NCBI GenBank assembly: GCA_021234155.1
Contig: JAJEKV010000005.1
Span: 7,682,216-7,746,215 of the forward strand
Length of the DNA: 64,000 nt
Direction of reading: 5' to 3'
DNA from: Isoetes taiwanensis
Lineage: Eukaryota; Streptophyta; Lycopodiopsida; Isoetales; Isoetaceae
Translations under genes and position numbers: made by a program
Notes under the pieces: model-generated
Database searches by the model: none
What the model was told of the DNA's origin: nothing
What the model saw: the letters and a program-made list of their open reading frames with translations, nothing else
Part shown: one piece after another, positions 22,331 through 34,718 of the stretch
Layout: every line of letters begins with the position of its first letter
Numbering within the stretch: the first letter of the stretch is position 1

Positions 22331-25300
22331 CTATGCTACGTTCAGAAACACAATTTCAATCCGACCCGGACTATCATCGGCCGATGATAGGAACCGGTGC
22401 ATGGAAATAATGCGGGTGAGCCCCTCCACCTCTGAGGCTCGAAAGGAGATGCAGAGAAGAGAGCTCACCTGGATAAAGGAGACGGCCCCGTGGTTTTAAT
22501 TTGCCAGCCGGGTATCTTGGTTAACATGAGGTTGACTAGCAAGAGCGGGCGCGAAGATTGGATCAGGGTGGTCTGTGAAGACACTGTGCAGCAGAGAATA
22601 ATAGTCTACTATGTGGACTGGAAGTTCTATGATCCCACAATAATGTCTGCTAGTATCGCAAATGTAGCTGGTTCGGCGAGAAAGCAAGGCTGGGCTCTGC
22701 CATCATACAACAGCTTTGAAGAAGCTGATATCAGAGGTCCACAAGAAATCTTGAGGGGTTTTATGATTCTTTGCAATCGTTTGAACGAGTCGAAGAACTC
22801 TGTTTCATTCGTTGTCAAGGCATTAGCCCAACAGAAACTACCCGCCATTGTGGACACGGCGTGGCTGAAATCCGTTAGCAGGAAGAAGACAAAACCTAAG
22901 GAGGCAGCTGCAGCTGCAGCCGAAAAAGACTCCTCATCTGCTACTGAGGAAGTTGACTAGGAAGCTGAGCAAGGAAAGTCGGCGGACAAGGGGAAAGTGA
23001 AGAGAAAGGATCACGAAGATCCTGATAAGGAAAAGAAAGAGAAGAAGGAAAGGAAAGAAAAGGAAAAGAAAGAAAAGAAGGACAGGAAGAAGAAAGACAA
23101 GAAAGACAAGGAAAGGGACGGGAAAGGGCGGAAGGAAGAACAGGCGGAACAGGAAAAAGACGGAGAGGAAAGGGAATCAGAGGCAATAGAAGGGAAAAAG
23201 AAGAAGAAGCACAGGCTGGAGACCTCTGAGAAGGAGAGGACACCTAAAAAACAGAGGAGAGAGACTCGGACTCCAAGTCCTGCTGGAAGTGGTGGTGAAG
23301 TTCCTCCAAGCCCATCACATATCCAAGAATCTGCGGGCACACCGGCCAAAAGGGTCCCCATTAAGAAGCCAGAGCCAAAGAAGCTCACATTAAGAATAGC
23401 TCAGCACTTGCTCGAGGTGCCTGCAAATCTTAAGGTGGAAAGATCAGAAGAGGAGAAGACGGCAGAGAACACGTTATAGAAGATCACTGACCACCGGCAT
23501 CTTTTTCCTCTGGGCATCACATTTATAAAACGAATAAACGTGTTCAGCCTATATCAAGGGCCTGCAAATCTGACATCTAGGCCAAGAAATATGGAGCACG
23601 TGAAGACCTTAGTGGAATCCTTTCAAAGAGATCCACATCCGGTGTTCACTCTTGCGGACGTGATTCCATTCAATCCCCTCACAAAGAAACTACATCCTTG
23701 GAAAACTGAGGATGACCTCATGGGGATGCACTTTTACATAGTGAATGGCAATCATTCTGTTATGGCCGCTCAGCTTGTATGTAAAAAGACTTCGACACAA
23801 ATGTGAAGTCCCAAGAACAAATGGCAAAGATTTATGAGTATCGAATTGCCGAAGTCTTGTATGCAGCACGGTGACGAGCAAAGAGTGCCCGCAGCTTTCG
23901 GTTGTGAAGTCAATGATATCGCTGCCAAGACTATCTTCAAGGAGCCTTTCATTGATAAAATAACCCACCTGCGGCAACAATATGCTCTTTGCGAGAAGCC
24001 TGATCCATCGAGACGCGGGCAATCTCGCTCAGAACCATACAAGGTACATCGTGTTTTAATTTTCTGCTAGATTAGCAAATGGCGCTGTGGCGCCATTTCC
24101 TCACCAAATAGCGCCGTATGGCGCCGTGGCACCATTTGCTGAGGAAATGGCGCCACGGCGCCATTTGGTACCAAATGGCGCCGTGGCACGGTCACCAAAT
24201 GGTGCCGTGGCGCCATTTCCTCAGCAAATGGCGCCACGGCGCCATTTGATAATCATTTGCATTCAATATTAACTTCTTGTTGTTTCCAGCGTTATCTGGC
24301 TTTGGCTGAAGTTACCATGCGTGGTAAGCACCCGAAAGATTTCAGCCAGTGGGTCTTCATGTTTCAGCTTTTCATGTCCCTATGGAACTTGTGGAAATCT
24401 TGCAAGCTAACAGATAATAAGGGACAGACTATTACCTGTAACTGGGCAAAATAGTGTGACTACTTGGTCGGACCTACGAGGTGCATGAGGGGTATGGACT
24501 ATGAAGATGTCCGGATTTTGTTCCGTGGAGGTCTTTGGATGGGAATACCTACGTGAAGGTCACCTCGATTATCTGGTAAAGCACTTCTTCAAGACAAGGG
24601 CAAAGACACTACGATCTATATCGTTCTTGAAGAAGGAGATTTTTGAATATGTGAAGGATAATTTTCCGAGGAAGTTTAAATCCTTCACTGATCTCAGTAC
24701 TGCCGTGGCGGGCTTCGAGGACAGCGACCTGATTTCCATGGCCACCCTGCATAGTAAGTGGGTTGAAGTTGGCGTGACCAAGGAAGGAGTTTTCGGTAAC
24801 GTCCCACCTGCCTTGGCAAAATATATACGCATAATCTTTGTCTTGCGAGAGGAGGATCTTGAAGACTTCCGTTCTTGCGAAGTTGAACTAACGGCAAATG
24901 GGGGGCAATTTGTTTGCAATCATCAGGCATCCTTGATAGCTCGGACACTAGAGGCATCACTCCAATGTGGGACAAGACCACTCTCACTAATTTCTTTGAT
25001 ACATACCGTAAAGAACACCACACCGATTCTTTCTCGGATAGTGGTCTTTACAAGGCCAGAGCACAACTTCTTGATTTCATCTGTGTTGGATGATCTGGAT
25101 TCCAGATCCAGAGTTTTTATTGGCATGTATGAGGACGAATACAAAAATCCGGCTCCCCCAGGAGTTCAGGAGATCCATGCACTGGTGTACGCCACAAAAA
25201 TTCAGGCCACTGCAGGTCATCCTCTCGATGAAATTGACCTCAAATTCCCCTTCAACGATCATCCTCAAGAACTGCCACCAGTTCCTGTGCCTAACGAAGA

Positions 25301-25943
25301 AGACGAAGAGGGGGAGTCCGAGGCTATGGCAGGGAAGCTCTGCAACAGCAGATTCAGGTACAGCTGGCAAGGCTTGCCAGGGGACTTAATCATGAGAAAC
25401 CAGCTGGGGCCTGCCACATGCTCCTACCTCGTGCAGAAAATGGTACCGCCAGGAACAGGGGTGTTTGATTACTTCTCCTGTGGTTCTTTTGGCCGGGCTT
25501 CATTGCTGAATAAGAGATTTTGCATTGTGTTCGAAAGTGACCCGGTTAAGCAGGAGTGCCTGAGGGGGATTCTTGATAGGCTTGACCGCCTCCTGAATCC
25601 TATACTTGCAGCAGTTCCTGTGACAGAGAGACAAGGTGCTGTTGATGAAGAAACTGTAGATCCACCAAATACAGAGATGCCTGAAGCTCCACCCGATGTG
25701 GACTATGATGCGATCAAGAACGCACAATTCGATCTGGACATGTTTAATGATCCCAATTTCACTGCCACAGCGTTTGAGAGCTTTCAGGCAGATCCTATGG
25801 GTGCTTCTTCTAGCCATGGCCCCAGGCGATCACGAACCCGATCCTCGATGTGGAACCCGATCCTGATGCGTAACCCGATCCCCGATCCGAACCACGAATT
25901 TTGTGTGATTATAATGTTAAATTGTACAATAATACTTTTGTAA
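22331..25943 (+). pseudogene. Unit 1: ParB-like + degenerate DNA-methyltransferase-like gene
   Basis: After an acceptor (TTGTTGCAG at 22330), one frame runs to 24042, continues across a GT-AG intron (24043-24289), and a second frame (24501-25943) finishes the protein. Order: N-terminal block (GDGPVVLICQPG; YYVDWKFYDP); a Lys/Glu-rich tract of ~150 residues (22997-23270); a ParB-like block (INVFSLYQGP ... DPHPVFTLADVIPFN ... FYIVNGNHSVMAAQ, the last resembling the ParB GxHR box); a helical middle; a C-terminal class I methyltransferase-like motif I region (GTGVFDYFSCGSFGRASLL, FESDPVKQE). No DPPY-type catalytic motif is visible. In-frame stops lie at 22958, 23477 and 23804, and a frame change near 24455-24540. 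I know no characterised plant protein with this order. Confidence 0.65.
24079..24252. repeat. Unit 1 palindrome array C inside an intron
   Basis: Six nested palindromes with cores such as ATGGCGCCACGGCGCCAT and ATGGCGCTGTGGCGCCAT, nearly head to tail within 175 bp. They occupy most of the intron 24043-24289 (donor AAG|GTACAT, acceptor TTTCCAG), leaving both splice sites free. Centre dinucleotides differ from array A (CG or GT-like rather than AT). Confidence 0.93.
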
Positions 25944-26118
25944 ACAGACTCCTTGCCTGTTGTGGCAAAATTTTTGATTTGCAAATCTATGAATTTGGAA
26001 ATTTTAACTAATTTTGTGATGTTATGTTTCTTTAGCTTCTTTATATGCAGTGTTAGTCTTTTTGATGGCGCCAATAAATGACACTTTAGAGGCATATTTT
26101 TTCTTAATGGCGCCATAA
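25830..26118. repeat. 3' minisatellite and last GGCGCC sites of unit 1
   Basis: 25833-25890 is a short tandem repeat of ACCCGATCC(T/C) at the C-terminal coding end. Two single sites TGATGGCGCCAATAA (26064) and TTAATGGCGCCATAA (26105) lie downstream of the stop. Unit 2 likewise has palindromes around the stop of its methyltransferase-like gene, so these may mark the end of unit 1. Confidence 0.7.
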
Positions 26119-29100
26119 TTGCTTAAAAAATTGGCATAAAATGAACTAAAAAAGATTTTCGTTGCTAATTGGAATCACGAAATTTCCCATTTTAATGAAA
26201 TTGTGCTTTTCAAGGTGCATAAAAAAGTCTTGAAGATTTTCAAATCGATCTATCAAAGAGTTTGTAATCGATTTGTAACCCCAATCCATGCTTTCTGATG
26301 CAAATTTGATCTTTTCCAAATCTATTGTCACATTTATTGCTTTCTTCTGCCAATGTATTGGAGCGTGGGTCTGGAGATTCAACGGTGAGTTTTTTCTAGC
26401 TATTAGGAGTGTATAAATGTCCTTATCGCATTTTATTTCTCTAAAGAGCCCTTGATCAGTTATTCCTTAGTAGGTAGATTGGGTACCTTTTTCTTGGCAA
26501 GTAGGCACATATGTCTCGAGATGAGAATGCCATAATCAGTAGGTATGCTACGAATTAATAGTTTTCATTCATAGTATCATGTTGATCAGAAGTTTTTTAT
26601 TCTTACATGCATTCTAATTCTCCAAGGCCAACACATATTGATGGAAAAGCTAACCACCTATTAGTCTAGCTTTTGGACACCAGTCATATGTTGTATACAG
26701 AATAGTACATGATAATTGTGATGATGTCCATGTAATCATATGGCACTTGATGCTTTACCACGTTTGTAAGCATGAAATTTTGATTATTTTCGATAATTCT
26801 AGATGGATAACACAGTGTTTTTCCTATGTTAACATACCAAATGAGAAAATTAACCCCACAGCTCCTGTACTCTTGAGTTATCTATGTTATATCAGATCTG
26901 AACGGCAATGATAGCTTATCCTATGCAAAAAAACTATTCTATTCTATTCTATTCTATGCAATTTGGACTTGATGCTTTACCACGTTTGTAAGCATGAAAT
27001 TTTGATCATTTTAGATAGGTACTGCTCATTCTAGATGGATGACACAGTGTTTTTCCTATGTTACCAAATGAGAAAATTAACCCCACAGCTCCTGTACTCT
27101 TGAGTTATCTATGTTATATCAGATCTGAATGGCAATGGTAGCTTATCCTATGCAATTTGGACATGTGATGATCAATGGCTGCCTCAAGTGATGGAAAAAT
27201 AGTGTATCCAACCTATGCCCCTTGCATGCAGCCATTAGATTAACATATTAAATGAGAAAATTAAGTGAAAAGGTCCTGTACTCTAGATTTATCTCTGTTA
27301 TATCAGATCTGGATGGCAGTGGCAGCTTATCCTCTGCAATTCTGACATGTCGGCGATCCATAGCAGCCGCAAATTGAGGGCATCCATAAAGTAACAAGTA
27401 AAAGCTTGGAGCAACAGAATAAAAGCGGGCAGCTCCAATGCCAGAATATGCAAATTTGGTGTTGCGGAATCTTAGAACTTTCTGACTCTAAGATTGAGAG
27501 TAAACTCAATGTCAATTTCAATTTTGTAGATTATGATTTAGATACTGTATTGTAGATGCATTTGATGGATTTATTTGACAAGTACATGCTTCCTAACTTA
27601 CATTTTGTTCTACCAGTAAGAATCAGACACTTAACACTCTTGGTTCGTTGAGCTTTGACCTTATTTAGAGTTTGAATGCAGGTCCAATAATGGCCAGCAG
27701 ATCCATTGAAAACATTGTAACCATTTCCTCCAATCCTTCTCTTTTAAATTCGTGACTTCCTGGAACCGAGTATTCCCTCTTCATTTGAAAAAGCTTCAAT
27801 ATTTTCGTCAATAAAGGGATTTGATATCTCGTGCCTTAATGATTCCACCGTTCTCAATTGCCATATTTTGTGAAATATATATGCTTAGGATATTAATCCC
27901 GTGTCCTGACTAGGATCAATCGAGTGCCACAGAGGGGGCTTCTAGCTGTATCAGATATCCATGCTTTATGATTTTAACTATTGCCAATGCATCATATCCA
28001 TTCTATATTCTATAGTCTGTAAGCTAGAGAACAAGTATAGCAGTCAGAAGTGCCCTATTTGGAATCCTGTTTTCTCTTCTTTTAAGCTAAAGGATGCTAC
28101 ATAAACTATACTATTTGATGCTTTCCTTGGTTGCCCTCTGTCACAGCGAGTCTGAAGTCTGAGGCCCTCAGAAGAACATGAGATGAGCAAGCCTATGAGC
28201 AGGGTGTCAAAATCTGGCTTTGATGACTTCAAATTTGTTTTAGGTAGCATGATTCTCCTTAACTTTAGCATCTTTAGCATTTTAGCAATTACATTTTGTA
28301 TGATGCTAACACCCAAAAGCCATCACATCTACATGTAGAGCAGTTTGAAACACAAATGCCCCTGTTCAATGGATCCCCGAAATGGCCAGGGATGGCTTTC
28401 ATCTTTGATATTACAGGTTACGTTGTGACTTGCAAGCCTTTACAATTGGCATGTACATCCTCAATTAACATAGAATTTATTAATTGTAGGTTGGAAGGCA
28501 CCTGAATGAAGGACATATATATTATTCTTGGACCTCACTCTTGGACCAAAGGTATGAACGCAATGTGATGCAAAAAAAGTTGGCATTATATCACTTCTTT
28601 TGTCATCCTTTGAATGCAACGTGTGAAACCAATTTATGTTCATATTTCTGCACTCCAACACCAGCTATGGTCGTATTCAAGTGTAATATCTCGCCTCAAG
28701 GTAAATAGAGGACTGTTGTCATTATTTGTTAGAGGATTGTTGTGCTTCAACAGTTACTGAAATCTCAGGATGATATGCAGGCTATGTAAATCAGTCCGAT
28801 TGGCCCAGCTTATATTCAACCATCAGCCTTCAAAGACTATGTAAATCAAGCTGTTCAAATTAGGTTTGGCAATTTTAGGTAATTTTAACTTAGAGTTATG
28901 GTTGTATTGTTTATTTTTTGATCTCATTTGCATTTTAATTAACCTTTATTCTGACATGCAACACGTGCCCTTTTATAGCTCATACAATTCTAGCATGGAA
29001 GAGAACAAATAGTTACCATTAGCTTCATGCAAAACATAAGAGTATTTTCCATTCCTTTGTGTTCATTTTGCTAGAGCATATTCTTCCTTATAAAGTTCAC

Positions 29101-30104
29101 CTCTTGGACAGACTTCAGTTTATTTTATCTGGGCATTGTAATCTGGCATCTTTTCCAGCAACATTATGGAGATATAGAGCATTGCAACCTAGCATGTTTT
29201 CCAGCAACATTATGGGAGTTATACCCAGTTTACATCATATTCTATTTCATTATCAATGTGCTATGCATTTGTAGTATATTTTGGTTGTGCATGTTTCAGC
29301 TACACAAATTTTCCAATAGCACATATAGACAACCTGTTTCAGCTACACAAATCTTTCAATAGGACATATAGACAATGTTAAAGTCACACAAATCATATGT
29401 GGGATTAGTATGCACCAATTGAGCTCAAACGACAAAGGATGTTCACTAAATATGGAACCAACAAAGTATACTTCTTCAATATATATTATTCAGTTTATAC
29501 ACTCAACTAGGTTGTAAGATACCATGGTATAGGTCCCATGCCTAGACTTACAAGTTATAAGAAATTCTCAAAAGTTGTCAACAATCATCACTAAATGCAT
29601 AGTCTAGGCCTTCAATAAACACGTGTCTTCTTGGCAATTGCACTCCATCCTTTCATGGCCATGATAAATGCATTTTACTCACAACTATGTTCAGATTCAC
29701 ACTTGCAACAAAAAAAAGGGTCTGTACGTGGTTGTGTTTTTATATGGACTTTGCATAGGGTTAAAGGGGTAATTTCTTAGTGTGTGCTCAATTTTTGGCA
29801 TGTCAACACAGAACATGTGTTAATGCCCCTCATGCTCACATTTCTTTTCCATTAAAGCTCATATCCAATGCCAAAACAAGTGAATATAAAAATTGCAAAT
29901 CCAACTGATTACCCAAGTGCAACAAGAGAAAACATCTTTTATAGATTAAAAAAATACGTGTAAAAAATCTAAACTATATATGACTAAGAAAACCTCACGA
30001 TAACATGCAAGGCACTAGGCAACTCCTTGCTAAGGACGTGTACATAATGCACACATGTTTAACATGTTTAACAACTTTTTGTCTCCACAATAGAACCGTA
30101 TTTA
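26119..30104. other. Gene-poor region; ~210-bp tandem repeats at 26745-27345
   Basis: No coding frame with recognisable content. A unit with GATGCTTTACCACGTTTGTA, AAATGAGAAAATTAACCCCA and TTATATCAGATCTGAAYGGC occurs at about 26745-26925 and 26965-27155, with a partial third copy at 27245-27345. A (TTCTA)n run lies at 26937. The remainder is AT-rich and may be the body of the Helitron ending at 30134; I could not find its 5' end. Confidence 0.5.
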
Positions 30105-30134
30105 TGCCCGGCAACGCCGGGCACCCGTTACTAG
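30105..30134 (+). mobile_element. Helitron 3' terminus (G)
   Basis: Hairpin GCCCGGC-AAC-GCCGGGC is followed by ACCCGTTA and CTAG, then T. This is the Helitron 3' end structure shared, with the same stem position and loop AAC, by the termini at 37023, 48482 and 56972. The matching TC 5' end was not found upstream. Confidence 0.75.
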
Positions 30135-32430
30135 TTGCTTTAATAGCTGGGTTAATTTGAAGAAGTTGCTGTTATAGTACATACAAGTGTTATCAAAGTT
30201 GCATTTCCTGTTATATTTGCTTGCGGAGTTTGATAGATTCATGAAGCTTGAGCTTTGGCATCAAAGGCGTGATCTCTGCTCTTGGACCGTAATTGTGCAT
30301 ATTTTGATTAAAAATGCATGTGTTGCAAGACAAATGGCATAATAGGATTTTATAGGCAACTAGAACCCGTCATTTTGATCTTCTTTCAACTATGGGGTCG
30401 AAATCCACTTAGCTATTTATTTGAAGCCCATCATTCTTTAGTTAACTACCTTTTATACTTGATGACCTTGCTTATTTATTAATCTCTGATGTTTAGGTCT
30501 CCAAAGAGCAGTTCTGGCTCCGTTTGAAATCTATTTCTTGCTTCTATATTTTGATGTTATTGGTAGCCCATAACTTCAGCCCAAATGTGTAGAGAATTTA
30601 GACTGCTATTCTCGATTTAGCTTAAACAAGCATGTCCAGGGGTTTATTGGTGTGTATTGATGTGCATCCTTAGAATCCATATATGGAATTTTGCTTGCTC
30701 TTTATTTACTTAGATTAGTGAACATGTCTCAAATTTGATAATATTCTGGTGCAACTTTTGCTTTGTATAATTTTTAGACATGATATGCATGTCACAATGT
30801 GCCTGCCACTTTTTGTGCAACATCTTTTTGGCTTATATCAGCTTTTATGCATTTTATTTAGAATTCCATGTCTATTGCACATACCTTTTGACTTGTTATT
30901 TGAAATCACTTACTACTCTCGCAGATCGTATGAATAAGGAGGTTGTGTGTTGAGGCAAGCTTAAGTTCTCAATGATATCCATTCAAGATGGTGCTGCAAA
31001 TTCATGTGAGGCCCCTAGAGAATCATATCAATGCTAGCCTTGACAAAATCAATTGCTTAAGAAGTGCTCCTCTTTAATTGGGAAGGAAGGAAGGAAGGAA
31101 GGAAGGAAGTATATTTTAACGTCCACGGAAACCAACTGGCCTATGAGACGGTCACAATACAATATATCGGATAAGTATCCAAACACAAAAGAAAACCACA
31201 GAAGCCCTATACAATGTGCGTCTACCACTGGGACGAAAAAACACCCCATGTGGGAGGAAAAACCCTTGTAGTAGGCGTTCAAATTCCCTATCTGGGCGCT
31301 CAAATTCCTTGTGTTATGAGGGACTCTCTGGCGGTGGAGACTTGCAGAATGTAGGACGCGAGACGTGCAACCATTGGCGAAGCCAGCGATTGATGAATTG
31401 CTATCTCAGAGCATCTGAGATCGGCATGAGCTGCTCGGATGTGCGCATATGCCGGACACTCCTGTAGAGCATGGTCTTCTTTCCCTTTTGGCCTCCTAAT
31501 AAAACTTTGTCTGGATCTGGCGACCAGTTCTTTAGCAGATCATCTAATGTGACCCCATCAGCGAGACACTTTTCTCTGATATCCTCTGCTACTACTCCTT
31601 TGCACTCAATTTTTTGAATTTGAGCTTCTACCAGTGGTACTGGCGCTAATAGATCTGGTGCTAGCAGCTCCAGAACAAATTTGAAGTCACGATTTGTTTC
31701 AAAGAGCTTGTTACCCACTTTAGCTTCTTTGACTTGGATGCCTGAGGAGATGATGTGAACATGATGTGTGTGACATGTGGATGGTGATGTGGAGGTGCTA
31801 ATGATGATGTGGCAAGGTGATGTGTCATCTTATGGGTGTCATTTTAAGGCTTTTAACAAAAATTTAAAGTTTGATCATGGAGATAAAAGCATGACATGGC
31901 ATGACAAGAGTGGAGATGTGTGTGATGACTTGGCACTTCAAATGTATCTTCCATGGGTCAATTTTGGTAAAAATGCAAATCATTGGCATTTCCTTAGGCA
32001 AACTTGACTTTTGAATGCTTCCCTTAGGGATCTTATGACTTTCCCTTTTCTTTGACTTTGATGGATGGAATGTTGACCTTTGACCACATGTATGACCAAG
32101 TCGAGTGAGGTTTTAGAACTTTGGATGATGTGGAAGTGGTAATGAACAGTGTGTGGCATGTGAATGGTTCTTGAAAGTGTAGTTTTGACTAGAAAGAATC
32201 TTTAAAGCCAAGTTTGACTTGGAAAGGAATTGTAGGCATGGAACTCAAGATCTCATGGGTATTTCATGGTGGTGGAAAGCATGGGAGATGTGGAATGGGA
32301 GTCAAAGTGCACAAAGATGCCAAGAAATCAAATGATTACATACCAAGAGATCTTCTAGGGGTCTTCTTCTTTTTTGCTTGATTCTCCTTCTGCCTCTTTT
32401 GTGTGATCTGAGTCAATTGTCCTCACCTTG
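30135..32430. other. Intergenic region upstream of LTR copy 2
   Basis: A (GGAA)n microsatellite lies at 31083-31108. A minus-strand frame of 105 residues at 31401-31718 (DFKFVLELLAPDLLAP, REKCLADGVTLDDLLKNW, RSVRHMRTSEQLM) has protein-like composition, but I do not recognise it. Nothing else is supportable. Confidence 0.35.
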
Positions 32431-34065
32431 TGTGATGTTCCAGAGGAATATACGCCATAAATACGTATATTCCTGGACCCCTCACTATACAAGTCTACCT
32501 TTGTAGCCATGTATACCTTAGAAAGTGGTAATGGGTGCATATCTAAGTTAAATGCTTAACTTAGATAACCTTAGGATAAGGCCCATTTCCACATGGCCTT
32601 ATCCTATTGGGCAAACCGCCACACGGCCCCACCCCATTGGTGCCACGTGGCATCCTATGTGGACCCTAACCTATATTGGCCCAAACCCTAACCCTAGACC
32701 TCGTTTCCTGACCCTAGCACCTGAACACTCATCTACGCACTCGAAACCCCGTTTCGAGCATCGTTCGTCGTAGCATAGCCTGGTGTAGCAGCCCCTGAAG
32801 TGTGCGCACGATCTTGGAGGGAGCACGGCTTCGACCACGTCAAGGAGCATGGAGACGTCAGGATTGGGAGGGAGTGCTTCTGGAGCAGGTAGGTGGAGTA
32901 GAGTTCATAGTAGTTCATCTGGAAGTTAGCACTCCAGATGGGTTTGTATGTTGTATCTAGAGTAGAGCCATCCTAGAACCCTTGTTGAACATCTTGAACC
33001 CTAATCAAGGAACCCTAACTGTAAGTTAGATATGTATGATTAGGTTAAGATGTTCTTATGAACTTTCCATGATATGATGAGATGTGATGATGGTTGATCA
33101 TGTTTGCTCCTCTTGTATTGGGAAGGGGGGTAGAGACCTAGTAGCCTTACTTAGTAATGCTCCTAGTTAGACCCTTTAGTCCCTATTATATTGCGGCCTG
33201 TGCATAGGAACCCACTGGGCTATGGAAGCTATGATGTGACTCAGCACCACACAACGGGGCTAGAGGCAATGCGGTGGGAGGATCCCTGCTGAGCGTGGCT
33301 ACTGGAGATCCCATAGTGGGCTAGGCTTATGGTCGGTCACTTCGTGTGGGCCGGGCATGAGTCCGACACCTCCTGGGGCAATGGTGTTGCCCTGCCTCTC
33401 AAGAGTTGCAAGTGTTGGCTTGGCTCTTGTTTTAGGAGGTTAAGTCGGGGACGAATCGTGTGTTGCCACGATTCTCTAGCCGCCCGTGGAACCTCTAGAC
33501 CCCGGGGAAGGGGAGATGCAACCCTTCCTGCCTCGTCGGACCGGGGAGATGCAACCTGGAGTAGTCCCGATGGGTGATGCCATGGGATTGCGTATTCGGA
33601 AGGCTAGAGTCATGCCAGAGCTTGATCTAGCTCACTCTACAAAGTATGCACAGGAGGGGCGGATGGAGTGGTCAACCCTAGCCATTGTCTATAGCCAGCC
33701 CTGCCGTTGTTATGACTCGGTCTGCTCTATCTTGAGGCCTATCCAGTCGGTCTACCTCGGAGCCACGGGTAGCTCTCATGTTTTATGGCATGTGATTATC
33801 TTCTTTGCAGTTATGGATATGTGGATGAGCTACATTGCGAGGTAGTATGATGTATTATTATTGCTAGTTCTGACGATGTTTATGCTTCCGCTGTGATAGG
33901 AGCCCCTAGGGGAAGGGCGCGCAAGACACCTTCGTGTCCCCTTCCCGCACTATGGCAATCCCAGAGTGCGGGATATATGGAGGGCCCGTGCGGTCGAGGG
34001 ACCGGAGGGGGGAATTCCTACGGAGTGTACGGCTGGGAGCCGTATACTTAGTAGGGAGCGTCACA
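32431..34065 (+). repeat. LTR of gypsy-type retrotransposon (copy 2)
   Basis: It begins TGTGATGTTCC and ends GGGAGCGTCACA, giving TG...CA borders that match LTR copy 1 in inverted orientation. Shared blocks include TTGCGGCCTGTGCA, GGAGGGGCGGATGGAGTGG and the GTACGGCTGGGAGCCGTA stem near the 3' end. About 1.6 kb. It is followed by a perfect Met-tRNA primer site. Confidence 0.87.
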
Positions 34066-34066
34066 A

Positions 34067-34078
34067 TGGTATCAGAGC
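34067..34078 (+). other. Primer-binding site (initiator Met-tRNA)
   Basis: TGGTATCAGAGC, one base after the LTR 3' end, complements the 3' end of plant initiator Met-tRNA. The leader after it (to 34481) contains CACTGACCAT as in copy 1. The element is cut off at 34481 by Helitron A, and no gag or pol of this family follows. Confidence 0.9.
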
Positions 34079-34718
34079 GATGTTCTTGGTTGACCAAGAA
34101 CTAGCACTGACCATATCCTTGAAAGTAGTCTAACAGGCCTGATAGGGTGCGAAATGAAAAATTTCCACAATGGAATCTCGAAAATAGGGGAAATTTTTTT
34201 CTCCTACGTAGTGGGTCCGTAAGAATAGGCTAAGTTGTTAGATGAAGGAAAAAGAATGAGTCAAATTAACATTCTAGTAAAATTGGAGTGAAAATTATGA
34301 ATCAGCATCTGATTTCACCTAAAATGGGTCGAAGAATCATGCCAATCCGAGACCTGGGTGAAAAATGGCGCAAATTCATAATTAACACTTCAAACCATTA
34401 GGAAAAATTCGAAATTATAATATAACATTGTATTATTATTATAATATAATATTATAATATTATTATAATATTATTATATTATCCCTTTATTATAAAGTTT
34501 TAGTGTATGTCGTGCATAAAACCCTAAAACTTTCGACGGCCCAGATTTGACTCACAAGTTAGTTCGACGGTCCAAATTAGATTAGGGTTTCCTGAGGGCC
34601 CGATGACTTCAGGACCCTCACGGCTGAAGGAGGCGTCTCGAGATGCAACTTGATCTAGATTATGCAGATGCAGATACACCTTGCTTCTTATGAATCATTT
34701 CGGGCTTTGCTTCCTACA

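Noticed and set aside
22941-23388. Ser/Phe/Pro-rich minus-strand frames
   Set aside because: Reverse strand of the Lys/Glu-rich coding tract of the unit 1 gene.
21386-24252. CRISPR array
   Set aside because: The repeats are palindromes with non-unique, repeated spacers in a split-gene plant context; there are no cas genes.
28044-28316. Minus-strand 90-residue frame as a gene
   Set aside because: No motif, no splice or promoter context, within AT-rich repeat DNA.
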